From: Xestospongia muta
Lineage: Eukaryota; Porifera; Demospongiae; Haplosclerida; Petrosiidae
Assembly (NCBI GenBank): GCA_963693285.1
Contig: OY848919.1
Location: 9,295,461-9,359,460 of the forward strand
Direction: 5' to 3'
Length of the DNA stretch: 64,000 nt
The notes beneath the pieces were generated by a model. That model was given only the letters and a program-made list of their open reading frames with translations. It was not told the origin of the DNA and searched no databases. Made by a program: the position numbers and the translations under genes. This document shows, piece after piece, positions 1 through 13,500 of this stretch. The first letter of the stretch is position 1; each line of letters starts with the position of its first letter.

Positions 1-1195
1 GCACAGTATTATATTTATGTCTATGTGGCTCATCCTGTTATTACGCCATCATGTCAATTTGGTGTGGAAGCAGCTTTCAAAATCTTACAAACATACTATC
101 ATACAAATAAGTTTATATCCTCATATAGTGCTAGTTCGTTGAAAAAGAATAGGGTTAAATATCAGAAAGGAACACGTGCCATTGTTGGAAAAAATGCTGA
201 TGAATTATTGATTTTTGCTTTAATAGTCAATGTGTATATAATACAGTATGAGACTCTCTTGGAAGTTAAAACTCTTGAGACTATTGAATTTGATGATCGT
301 TTTTCTTGTCTTTATTTTACATGAAAAAGCTGATCCTAATGTATTTGTTTGGTCTAGTCAATTATATGATTATTATGTGTATGGACTTTATACACAACCA
401 GTACTAAGAACAGAACTTGCTACTTCTCCAAAAAATATTTTTCTTAAATACAATGTTTTTAAATGTTAAAGATGATTGTGATATAACAACAGAAGTTAAC
501 TGTAGCATAATTTGGACAAAATCCATATGTCATGCTTTTGCTGTTAGGATGGTGGTGTTTCCTGAACACTGGTCTGCTAGCTGCATTAATGTCAGCCACA
601 CAAAATGGTGTAAATACAAACGTCTAGAATGAACCAATTTATATATTAAGTTATGAGCATGTGAACATATTGATAATAAAAAATTGAGAGTGCAGATGAA
701 AAATGTGGAGTATCTCTCACACACAGGCAAGCAGAAATGCTTTAGAGCTCTCTTAAGTTCTCAACTATCACTATATCAACATAAGTATAGTCAATTAATC
801 ATTAATTGACTATACTTATGTTGATATAGTGATAGTTATTATTAATGTAATTAATGTAATAATTCATAATAAAAGTAGCTATACAATTTGTAGCAGATTT
901 ACAGTATTTTTGAAACATAAAATTGAAAAGCAGAAAAAGTCGTTTGGAGTTTTAGAGGACCAGTTGAGTCTTTAAAGTGCTATTATCCTGGACTGCAAAG
1001 GAGAGCTATAGATATCACAATCATTCACGGATTTAGTAATATTGCTGTTACAAGAAAACGTCAGCTCTGTGTTCTGTTCTCCTGGATCAATAGCCAGTAA
1101 TACATTACTATATCCAATGTTGTCTTAGTATACCAATATTAATTGAAGCAACATGAGTAAAAATAGGAACAGTAGTATTATCACAAGGATCATAT
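1..1195. repeat. Segmental duplication, 5' portion (copy 1) with a decayed repeat ORF
   Basis: This stretch matches 39895-41013 almost base for base. Both copies carry a short open frame (25-324 here, 39907-40215 there) whose product starts AHPVITPSCQFGVEAAFKIL. A second frame continues downstream with ADPNVFVWSSQLYDYY. The two frames probably belong to one ancestral coding sequence with a frame break near 300-330. I do not recognise the family. Because both copies share the break, it predates the duplication. Best read as a fossil repeat or transposon-derived ORF, not a live gene. Confidence 0.7.
763..837. repeat. Perfect 37-bp-arm palindrome
   Basis: Arms 763-799 and 801-837 are exact reverse complements around a single central base (c800). 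The outer arm begins aactatcactatatcaac. The paralogous locus near 40650-40685 carries only one, slightly diverged arm, so the second arm arose by local inverted duplication in this copy or was lost from the other. Confidence 0.9.
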
Positions 1196-4100
1196 TATCT
1201 GCAAAAAGAAAACAATATAATAATATGCGCGTTAAGTACAACTGCATTCCTTAGATACTAGATAACCACGCCTTATTATTAAAATAATGAGGAATGCAAT
1301 AAAAGCATCAACAGATGTCGCGGTTTTAAGATCCGCCTACAAATATGTGTTGCTAAGAATTTTTTTTCCCTTCCTACTTATATCCTGCTAGCTCGCTAGA
1401 TAAGACCACACAGTCTCACGGCGGATGTTGGTGGACAGATAATTAATAATTATTAATAAAAATATTAATTAATTTTCTTTTAATAATTTGCAATTGATGT
1501 GCACAACTTTATCGTTACTGATTACATTTTCTAACTCCTCTTGAAAATGTATTTTCAAAGTTCTATCCATTATCTGTTAGTTTTCCTACATCATGAAAGT
1601 AGGTTTGGCAAAGATACTTAAACTGCAATGTTACTAATCTTAATATCTGTGCTACTAGAATATTCTATATACTGAATGCAGTATTTGGTTTGTGTGTGTA
1701 TATGAGTATGTGTGCCTTTTAGATATCAATGCACTTTGAACTGCTTTAACTCAGCAATGACATTGTCTATAGTTGCAAAACATGGCATAGAAACAACAAA
1801 AGTTATATATTAGCAAATTGTTCTAGATCAAAAGGCTGTCAACGGAAGACAAAGCTTGAAAAGTCATAGGGACCTTTCAAACAAACACATTCAAGATGGA
1901 ACAAGAGTTTGCTTGAGAAAGCTACAGTGGGTACAAATATACTTATCTACACTTTCAATGTGGGAATTTTCGTTAAAAGGTTTTGTTTTGAAGTTATGGC
2001 AATTTTTTCTTATGTTGAGAGCCTTCTTTGCCAATAGTTGTAGCAGTAAGTAGATATATCTAGAAGGAGTTGTTGCTGTTATGAGACTACTGATATAGTA
2101 AGTGTTAGAAAAATTGTCTTTCTTCTGACAGCCATATTGATGGGATTGCTCTGTCTTGCTCTATTCTTCCTGTATTGACCTAATTAATGCTATTATCAGT
2201 AGAATTTAATCGTTATTTATACTTTTTTGTTGGAGTGCTCTTATGATTCTTGACAAGTACTTTGTTCTTGTACCAAAGGAATATATCATGCATGACATGT
2301 CACCTAATATAACAACATAATAAATTGAGTGTGAGCACATAACATTAGATAAACTGCTTCACTTTGATCTGTATTACTCAAGTAATATCCCAGATGCCTG
2401 ACTAGGAATTCTCTGAGTATTCTTGTGGTACTGGCTATAAGATGGTTCTAAAAATGAGGATATAAAACTATATGTTGCTCTATACTAAAGTACATGCAAT
2501 GTCTATTACATGTACTGATGAACACTCATGTCTAGTTGTTTTCCAGTGAAGTTTACTGAATCTTTATGCCCTGTTCTATTGGAGTGCTCTTGTAATATTT
2601 GATTTCAAGTTGTTCTGAACATTTATGTTTCAGTTGTGAGTAGCAAAAGTCATAATGTTAGTATGAATAAAATTGACTATTTTTAAAAAAATGATTACTA
2701 ATCATAGCTATTTCATAGTCCACATGTGCAGTCAGTGGTAAATACTAAACTAATAAAAATACTCAGTAACAATTGAATTTCATAGCTATTTTTATGAGGA
2801 ACATTAGGTATGGCTTGGAAATTTGCTAAAATTATTACACACTCCACTCAAATGTTTCAAATTGCTAAACTTTACCTTGAAATAAATTCTGCTTCTTTAA
2901 TTTAGATACTTAATACAAACAGCACAATCAGTCCAGCAATACTCCTTGATACTGTAATACTGTAACTATTAGATATGTACTAGTTTGGCTGGTTAACACT
3001 CAATGCTTACTACATGGATGAGGATTACAGTACTTGGTTTGTACTCCATTGAAGTTAGCAGCACATATTTGTAGGCAGATCTTAAAAACATGGTATGTGT
3101 TGCTGCATTCAACACACGTGTCTCACTCTCTATACTCTGTTCAAGTTAGCAGTGCATTCCCAAGGTACTAAATAACCATGGCTTATGAAATATTTGCGGT
3201 TTCAAATTTTGATTGTGTGAACCTGGAGCTGCAGTATATCAATATACTTAAAACAACAATGTAAAAAACGATAAAATTATAGCCAATTCATTTCAAAAAC
3301 TTTGTATTATAATGTTAACATTTCAATTTTCATATTTTCTTAAAAACAGCTTTTGTAGCTTGAAATTGCTAGCATAAATAATAATTGAGAAACTAACAGT
3401 CCCTGGCCTCCAGCAAATTTTATTCTTAATTCTTTACACTAGATCATTTTGTACACCAGTCTAAAAAATAAATTAAATTTAGATTACTGTAATCATTTAC
3501 ATGAATTTCATTGCTGAGTTGAAACAATCAGCTTAAGTTAACCTCATAGTGGCAAGCTTCACATTCTTATGTACTAATTCATAATCTTAATGGTTTGCCA
3601 CATACAAAAGTGACATTATTCACTGTGTACAACTGCTGAATATACATTTATTACAATAGTTCACAACAGAATGACTCAATTGTCAGCAATTAATAAGAGA
3701 ATATGTACGAGAAAAAGAACAAAATGCCTTATTGGTAGGTGGGAAAGACACACCAGTATCAACATATTAACATTGATTGATTTACTGAAAAAGATATTAA
3801 AGGATTTGCTGATGTAATAAGAAAGGCAGACATCTTATTATACATAAAAAAGAACAAACTATTTGACTATTTAATGTTGCATTCATATTCAAGGTAACTT
3901 AATTAATACTACTGCAGCCTAGCCAGAGAAGAAGACTATTTCATAACCATATACCTGCACCTAAAAAAGAGATCAAAGTGATATGATGAGTAAGTAATGT
4001 TTTCATTATTTTAAAAATTGTAGAAATTCTACACAAAGTTATTTGAAGGCATTTTTTCAAACCACAGAAAACAGGAAGCTTTGATCAGTCACTCACAGTT

Positions 4101-4440
4101 ATACAATGTAAGGACTGCTACTATTTCTCTTAAAAATAGAACTAATGTAATATCTTATAGGGAAACAACTGATGCTGATGTTCTACTGACGTTTTTATCT
4201 AAAGGTAAGTCCTAAAAGATCCCTGCAGTTGGCATGATGGAACAAAACAAAACCCACAGACCTTCGGATTTCCTTGTATATAGCAGTGTCAAGTGGTGAT
4301 GTGACATTAATTAGGCTTCTGCAGCACCGAGGTATTAAAATCCGCCTACAAAATATGTGTTGCTAACTTCAACAGAGCTCTCATGAACTCTGTAGAAGAT
4401 TTCATGAAGCGGTGCAAACCTGTCCTCTAAGTGAGCTCCA
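1196..4440. other. Non-coding stretch, mostly duplicated at 41040-43170
   Basis: No convincing gene. 1196-2425 has no counterpart in the second copy, which instead carries a junction near 41014-41043. 2425-4440 is collinear with 41043-43170. Both copies conserve a 44-nt segment (4161-4204; 42882-42925) bounded by a polypyrimidine-less ag acceptor and a good gtaagt donor. It reads ETTDADVLLTFLSK and could be an exon remnant of an upstream gene. Confidence 0.5.
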
Positions 4441-4544
4441 CCCTAATTAAAAATTAGACTAACTGAGCATGCGCAGACTGTATCAACATCCTATCCACCC
4501 CTTTGGGTTTTTCAGCTATAAAATAATCCTCTTTTAGCAATATT
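4430..4544 (+). promoter_or_regulatory. Candidate promoter of gene A1
   Basis: Just upstream of the proposed ATG lies a GAGCATGCGCAGACTG block (4465-4480) that resembles half of an NRF-1 type GCATGCGC site. It is preceded by ctccaccctaattaaaaat (the CTCCACCCT box). TATAAAA occurs at 4517-4523, only 22 bp before the ATG, so if it is a real TATA box the leader would be almost absent. The block is conserved at 43165-43279 upstream of A2 (GCCTGCGCAGA) and in degraded form near 16300-16400. Function is inferred from position and conservation only. Confidence 0.4.
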
Positions 4545-7500
4545 ATGACCGAACGAGACGAAGTACATGTGGAATTATGTGAGTGTCTTTAAATTCTTAC
4601 TGTATAACTGATCTGTATGTCAAAACATATCCATTTACCTCTTATGTTTGATATGGGAGGGGCTCAGGAAACCTTAACCAACCAATATTTTGTATTATAT
4701 CTATTTTAATTGTCATCAATATCATATGATAATTAATTTATTTTCAAGATATGTCTTCTGATGATGATGAAGAAGATGCTTTTGTAAGAATCATTTCAGG
4801 TATACTGTACTGTATGTGAATATTAACTTTTTTATAATTATTATATAGAGACTACATTAGTGAAAGACACTGATGACACAACTAGACTCCAACCAATATT
4901 CCGATCACCTTATGATAACAAGTATGTAGCTCAAGTTGTGTATGAACAGGTGGATGACAGGGAATGGATAATGTACTTTATAGTAGGTAAACGTTTAGAT
5001 GGTTTACTAGAGGTGAGTATTTATAGACTGTATAAAGTATTTAATAATGATTGTTATTATACAGTATATAAAGACCAGTCTTCCGCTTAATGTTGAAAAA
5101 GATGTGCACCTCAGTTTCACTTTTCAAGATAGTGATGGTTATATTGAATTAGTCTTTGATGAAGAACAACAATATCCTTTTAATGGATGGAGTATTATTC
5201 CTCAATCAGCTCCTTTAGGGGTATGTATACTAGTATATGTGATACTTATAACATATAATGTATTACAAATATCTAAACATAGTATAGACAGGTTTGTTAT
5301 ATTATATGTATACTAATATATATGATACTTATAATGTATACATTTATATTACAGATATTGAAAAAGGATGTAGACATGTTTGCTGCTCGGTCTTTTCTAT
5401 CTTTTCAATCTATATTGATCACAATATCAGCTGAATATGGACCCAATATAGTCACTACATTAAAGTATTATATATCATTGAAAGGAATCAAACCTGATAA
5501 CATGAAGATACCTATTATACGATCTATTAGTAATATTGATGACGGTCAGTAGCTATGTAAAACATATGAATTTATCATTTTCTTTTAAGGCATGTCTAGA
5601 ACTATATCTAACGAGACTATCTTTACTCCAAGATATATAGGTATTAACATTTATACATTTTTATCATATAATACTATTATATTATACAGTCAGTTGAGTC
5701 ATTATATTATTTAATAAAGTCATTGGAATTATTTTATCTATATAGACTAAGCTGACTAACCATCTCATTATATATGATTTCTTTCTGATATATTACTAGC
5801 ACCTTCATATTTTGTATCTATACTCTAGATGGTAGTCTGAACTCTGAAATAGCTAGACGAGTTTTTGTTCAATGTACTGATGTTATTATTGAATCAGGTA
5901 TTGATTCTTTGTCTCTGGCAAGGAAGCCTTTATTAAAAGAGATTATTTCTGAAGTTACGTACAAGAGAGTAATAGACAGTGCTTGTTGGGATACCTATGA
6001 AGACCGTTTTGAAAATATTCTTGATGATATAAAGGGTCATGTCTGTCATAATCCTGGTATTTTGACTGCATTTGTCAATATTTTAAGAGATTTAAGTCGA
6101 CAAGACTTAGCTGATGTTATCATGTCAAAATATAAAGGTATTATACATTATGAATACAAATAATAGAATTAAAGAGTTAAAATTATTTATAGTACAATTG
6201 ATCTATCTTTAATAGTTGTACATATGTTTTCATTTAGTATAATGTATAATTATATTATTTAATACACTATGTAATTAATAAATTATTAGTAGAAGTTATG
6301 ATAGTTATATTATTATTGTCTAGAACTTGATGGACAAGAGAAAGAAAAGGAGTTAAAATCCACTCTTAACAAAAAGAAAGGTATGACATGTAATTATAAT
6401 TAGTTATTAAATGTGGGCACAAGAACAAGCAATAATAATGTAAATAATCTGTCTTAGAAGAAACTTGCAATTTTTCCATTCAATGTGCTAAAATTAAATA
6501 TTGACTAGTTTGTAGTTAAAAGATCAGCTTTTTATAAAATCCTAACAAAGCATTTTCCCCTAATAAATACTTAATCTGTATCAATGCCCAGACTGAAAAC
6601 AAGTTTATATTTTCAAACTCAAAAGTAGTGCCGTACCTTCAAACCTCAGGAGATAGTTTATATAGGATAGTTACCATTATGTAAGATGTCTTGGTTTTCT
6701 TAGAAAGAGATGTTGCTTGCATTAATTGGTTCAAATGTTCTAACTTTGCGAAAGTAAACATGTGAGGCATCAATGCTTCTTTATCTACAAAGGAAGTGCA
6801 TATAGAGATAGAGAGACCTGGGTTATTTGTATGTAGAAGTATTTATTCAATATTATATTTAAGATATAACAATTTGATTATAACGTTGTCATTATATACA
6901 TTAGTAAACTTTGTGCATATTATATGTATTTTGTACTGTGATGGTTTTTGTCTTTCTTTTACATTAGATTATTCTGACATATTTAATAAAGTCATTGGAA
7001 TTATGTTATCTATATAGACTAAGCTGACTAACCATCTCATTATATATGATTTCTTTCTGATATATTACTAGCACCTTCATATTTTGTATCTATACTCTAG
7101 ATGGTAGTCTGAACTCTGAAATAGCTAGACGAGCTTTTGTTCATTGTACTAATGTTATTATTGAATCAGGTATTAACCCTTGTTTTCTGGCAAGGAGGCT
7201 TTATTCAGAAGAGATTATTTCTGAAGTTACGTACAAGAGAGTAAGAGACAGGGCTTGTTGGGATACCTATGAAGAGCGTCTTGAAAATATTCTTGATGAT
7301 ATAAAGGGTCATGTCTGTCATAATCCTGGTATTTTGACTGTATTTGTGAATATTTTAAGAGATTTAAGTCAACAAGACTTAGCTGATGTTATCATGTCAA
7401 AATATAAAGGTATTATACATTATGAATACAAATAATAGAATTAAAGAGTTAAAATTATTTATAGTACAATTGATCTATCTTTAATAGTTGTACGTATGTT

Positions 7501-10500
7501 CTCATTTAGTATAATGTATAATTATATTATTTAATACACTATGTAATTAATAAATTATTAGTAGAAGTTATGATAGTTATATTATTATTGTCTAGAACTT
7601 GATGGACAAGAGAAAGAAAAGGAGTTAAAATCCACTCTTAACAAAAAGAAAGGTATGACATGTAATTATAATTAGTTATTAAATGTGGGCACAAGAACAA
7701 GCAATAATAATGTAAATAATCTGTCTTAGAAGAAACTTGCAATTTTTCCATTCAATGTGCTAAATTTAAACATTGACTAGTTTGTAGTTAAAAGATCAGC
7801 TTTTTATAAAACCCTAACAAAGCATTTTCTCCTAATAAATGCTTAACCTATATCAATGCCCAGACTGAAAACAAGTTTATATTTTCAAACTCAAAAGTAG
7901 TGCCATACCTTCAAACTTTAGGATATACGTTATATAGGATAGCTACCATTATCACATTCTGCTCTTTTGAAGTATATCAATATAGAATAAGAAAGAACCT
8001 AGTGAATGTGGTATGTCTTTATCTACTCATTAAATATAATTTACATACTCACTGGTAGTGTCCATGTCTTTATGTCTGTTTGCTTTCTATCTCTGCTAGT
8101 AAGAACAAAATGTAATAATTGTATTTCTATTGTTAAATATCATTAATTATTATACTAGTATATAATTATAAGTATTATTATAATGATTGAAAGTATTCCA
8201 TTCTCTCCTATTAGATACTGATATAAACAAGTTGATATGTGTTATTGGTAATGTCCTTGCTCAGCACCATTCTTCATTACATGAATCAAGTAGAAATAGT
8301 CTACAGTTACTAGCTAATGAGATGTATGCTGCTGGTCTTATTAGCTACGCAGTTCGACAGTCACCTTCATTTGATAACATCATTGCTAATTATAAAGCAG
8401 GACTGAGTTTTAAGAGAAGTCTCTCTGAAATAGTGCACCACTGTGTCAAGTTCCTATCAATACTTACTAAAATAGGAGATCATTGTGCTATAGCTAGTCA
8501 ACCCCTTCAACATGACTTGATTAAACATTGTAAAGCTGAATGTGGAATAGAACTACAATTAGGTATGTGATTTAATTATAATTATGAACAAAACGATAAT
8601 GATAGGGAAATTAAAAATGAAAGTATCTAAACAATTTTATTAATATATTTTAACTACCTCTTGTATTCTTATTTATTACTATTATTTATCAGGCAGATGA
8701 TTGTACTGTCTATGTAATAATTGCATTATGTACTATCTTATTCTTATTCTTCCATTTACACAACAATAACTATAAAAGTTGAAGCCTTATCAAGAATATT
8801 TTTACACAGAATGATATGTTTTCACGTAAGTTATCCTCTTTACCAGTCTAATTTTGAACGCTTTTGACAACAAAAGTAGTGGTTTGCATTATGGTTGGAA
8901 GTGCCTCTAAGAGACACCATTTTTGTTAGTTAATATCATTTCATGAGGAAAAACAGTCATTAATGGAAGTTTGTTTTTTTTCTATCACGAGACTTGTTCT
9001 AACTTGCATTCTAGTCTGGTGAGACCAATCCCTTTGTTTAAAGAGGAAGGCTCTGGTAGTGCATTCCTGGTGAAACCATAGACAATTGAACCTGTGTCTG
9101 GAAAACCACATTGTTTTTATAATTGAGTGTGGTTGTAAACTGTAATATAAGATGTATGAATGAATTGTTCTTTGCTATTTTCTGCTGGAATATGGTTTGT
9201 TCAGCCATTCTCATTGCATTTGGTTTTGTGTTATAATTCCTTTTTATTCATGCTCGCTAAAAATGTTATGTTTTTAGTCACAGAGAGAGGAAGGGGCTGG
9301 ATTAGCTTATGAATACATGTAATGGAATTAAAGGGTTAAAATTGTTTATAGTAAAATATATATATATATGAAAAGTTCACTTAACCCCTTAGATTATGCT
9401 TACTTAATTGACAATTTATATTGTGTCAATGTTTTGCTGTTTTTTGTGTTTGGCTTTCTTGGTTTTCAAAGTTACTAATCCTTACCTTCCCTTTGAGTAG
9501 GAGAGAGGCATAGTAGTTGTTCATTGTTGATTATTAAGGATAGTATTGCCTAATATATAGGGTGCCACATTCATGTCATATTTCATAATTTGGAGGTCAT
9601 AGTACCAGCACCCCCAAAACTACCTTAGGATAATATTTGCACTTATAATCTTGTTTTACATATAATTTAGTCTGTTTTATTTGTGCTTTTAGATGACATC
9701 GATAGCAATATCCCTACAACAGTACCTGAAATAGCTGTGGCTATACTTATTGAAGGCCAATGTGAATTCCCCCAAAAAACTAAATTAGTCAGTGTAATAC
9801 ATGAAATCTCTGTTTCCAAACCACTTGCTGAGCCTCAGAGATTAGAAATACAACACTGTGTAAAATTAGAGACACAGGCTCAGACTAATTGCCTCCACTT
9901 TGTTAGAGCTCCCTCTACTCCTACAATATTACCTTATCAGTTCACATTGATTGAAGGAGGACAGTTTAATCCAGGAAGTAGACATGGAGTCATTGACATC
10001 ACATGTGAATCATCATGTCTTGTAGCTATTGTAGTAGACCAGAAGCAGCAACCAATTGAAACTAATGAGGAAAGTCACACAATGAATCAAGGTACAATGA
10101 ACTAAAATTCATTGCTAAACTGTTTCAACTTATTATTGGTTCCATCCTATAGTCACTCCACTTTTATCATTCGTGTACACTGGAGTGATTAATTATGAGA
10201 AAGAAGATAGTGATTGGATAGTTACTTTATCTGTTGTGAAAGATCTTGAAAGTTATTTAAAGGTAACAATTCATTAACTATCATTTTAGTATATTATGTT
10301 GCCTTTTAATATTGTGTTTGTAGTATATAAAATGGAGTTCTGATACTGAAGATCCCATTCACTTTGATTTTATTGATGAAAATGGATTCATTGAACTTGT
10401 TTTTCAACAAGAACCACCACCAGGATGGAGCATTAAACCAATGATTGAACCATGCAAGGTTTGATATGATATCCATTTCTTTGTCTTTTATCAACCTATT

Positions 10501-13500
10501 TATACGTAGTTATGGCAAACTGATATTGATAAATTTGGATCATCTCCTACCACTGTAATGTCATTGTGTCAATTTCTTGTACATGCTGATGATAGTCCAG
10601 ATACTTGTGAATATTTAATATATCCTATTGAAGTAAAGGGTATAACACCTCCAATGAATATAACAATCCATCGAAAGAGATCAGGTATGACATAGTATCA
10701 CATAATTACTCATTCTAACCAATATAAGAGCTTAACATTTTAACCAAAATGTTTATTTGAATTTGAAGCTTGATCAAATCTATTACTAAATGCTTCAGAA
10801 ATGATATTGTATTGCAAGACATTATTTGTGCTTTTGTTTTATGTGATAATTTGTCACAATGTGAATATGACAATTAATTAGATAATTTGATAAGATTTAA
10901 TAACATATTGTGATTAGAATCATTGTATATGAATGTAATAATTATCTTGTTTTTGCAGGTGGTCAAAAAGTTCAAGCCATAATAGGTTAGTATTTTATAT
11001 TTTCATGATTTTCATTATATATACATAAAGCATTGTTACAAGTGTTATACAAGATATATTGGATAAGGGGTGTGGTCAAGATGGTCATATAGCATGAGTC
11101 AAAGCTGGGTGCTATATAAATACAGAGATTGCAGTAACAGACTTATAGTGATTCTTGTGTTAATCATTGGTGTTCAAGAAGCTACATAAAAGTTTTAATT
11201 GTATGATCAACATGAGTATAACCACATGAATGACTACATATATGATGCTTATGCATCATGCTATCAATTTATGTCTATCACAGCACTGAACTGTGCTATG
11301 TGAAACTAGAACAGTTTAACGCATAGGTCAGCATACATGGTTGGCCTTTATCAACTAGTAATGATGATAATATGTAAATGAACATCTCACAAGATGATTA
11401 AACAACAAATGGTAAAAGTGAGTGTTGTATAACAACATATGAACATCTCATTCCTACCCCTGGTGCAATATTTCTTTAAAAGCACTTGTAACAGTGCTTC
11501 AACTAATGAAATATATAATGTAAACATATATACATAATACATACTTACATACATATACGTACATATGTAGTATATTCATATACGATGGTACTTTACTTTC
11601 AGCGTGTTAATACATGTACAACTAGGCTCTTCAATGTAGCAAAGAAGTTGGATGTTATAAAGTTGGTTGATTATAACTTTTTCTCCTTTTTAGATCACAG
11701 ATATCTCCATAAAGCCATCATAAAGAGCGGAAAGGTCAAAGCCAGTGTTTCAAAAGTCCTTGTGCAAGGTCCAGCTCGAGTTGGCAAAACATCTGTAAAA
11801 TGTCTTGTTCTGTCTCAGCCTTATGATAAAAACAACAGTACTAGTACTGGTGTTGCTGAGCGTCCACAGGTAGCAGTTGCTACTGAGCATCCCCAAGAAG
11901 CAGTTGGAGATTTTTCGATGCAGACATATGGTCAAAATGAAGAAAAGAAATGGGTATTGGTCAGTGACCAAAACATTGTTGAAATGTTTGCAAATGATAT
12001 CAAGTCTCTACTAAAAGAACTTGATCAAAATAGTCAAACACAGTCAGATGAACATGACAGTAGTAAAAAAGAAAACACTGGTACCCATGACAGTAGTAAA
12101 AAAGAAAACACTGGTACCCATGACAGTAGCATAACAACACAGCAAGATTTTACCAAAACACATTCAGATCCAGGAAATAGCTTAGTTAACGATAAAAATA
12201 GTCAGGATGGCACTAGTATGACAGTTCATAATGGAACAGAAAGTAATGAACTGGCAACTCATACTGAAAGCTTTCAAGATGATTCACCCACACCCGATAA
12301 CATGGTTTCAGTGCATGTGATTTCACCAGAATCCAAGCCTAATCAACAATCAACAGAGAATGATGTAATACAACAATTGTCAAGCCTCCTCAATGAAGCT
12401 TCTGGCAGGTCTGAAAAATTAACAATGTATAAAGATTGGCTCTATTTTATTGATTCTGGAGGTCAAATCCAATTTCAACAGATCTTGCAAGCATTTATAC
12501 CATGTGCGTCAGTTCTTATGTTAGTTATCAACTTAGCTCAAGACCTCTCTAGTCAGTCCTCTGCTGAATTAAAATGCAAAGATGGGAAGGAGTATTTGGT
12601 AAGTGAGCATTCGTTACAAATTGAAACTCTCTTAAGACGACTCCTAAGTATGGTCACTTTTGCCAAACGAGAAAATATGACCAGTGAAGACAGCCGTCTT
12701 TCCTTAGCAATAAAGCAACCAAAGCAATTACAAGTAATTACTATAGCTACTCATAAAGATGAATGTGATGATGATAAGATTATTGCTTGTAAAGAGGCTC
12801 AACTTCAACAGATTTTTAAATCTGTGTCTGGTAATTTGCTATATCAAAATCCTTGCACAGGAAAAATTCTCTTTGAAGTTGATGGTCGTAAAGCATCTGA
12901 TCCTGAAGAAACATTTGATAAAGAACTTAAGAATGCAATTAGTAATATCTCAACTCAATTATGCAAACAAGCTTTTCAAATCGAAGTTCCATTAACGTGG
13001 TATGCTTATGAAATTCTTCTACGACATAATGCTTCGAAAAGTTGTGGTGTGCTTATGTTGAAAGAGTGCATGTCTTTGGGTATCAAGTTGGGTTTGGAGG
13101 ACAATGAAATTGAGACAGCACTAAGGTTTTTTTTTCTACTCAACTCTATTCTTTACTATCCAAAAGTCACTAATCTTGTATTTATTGATCCACATAGCCT
13201 CATTGAAGTAGTGAATGAACTAATGGTTTTTGTTTGTAAGGTACGTAATGGAGTGGATATAGGTCCTGGCACACTAGCAGGGCCTGATATGGCTAAGTTT
13301 GGTATAATTTCCAGTGATGTTTTTTCGCACGAACACCTGAAGAAGTTTCATGAAATATCTAAAGAAGTTATTAATTTTAATTCTGAAGAAGCCATTGATT
13401 TTAAATTGCATTTCTTTAAAATTGTCACTCATCTTCTACTAGCAATTAAGTTGCCTGATAGTTGCACATCTAATGACGAATATTTTATGCCAGCCTTATT

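Noticed and set aside
11585..11693. Upstream in-frame ATG extending the A1 GTPase exon
   Set aside because: A strong acceptor at 11691-11693, phase agreement with exon 10985 and the A2 homologue all place the exon start at 11694.
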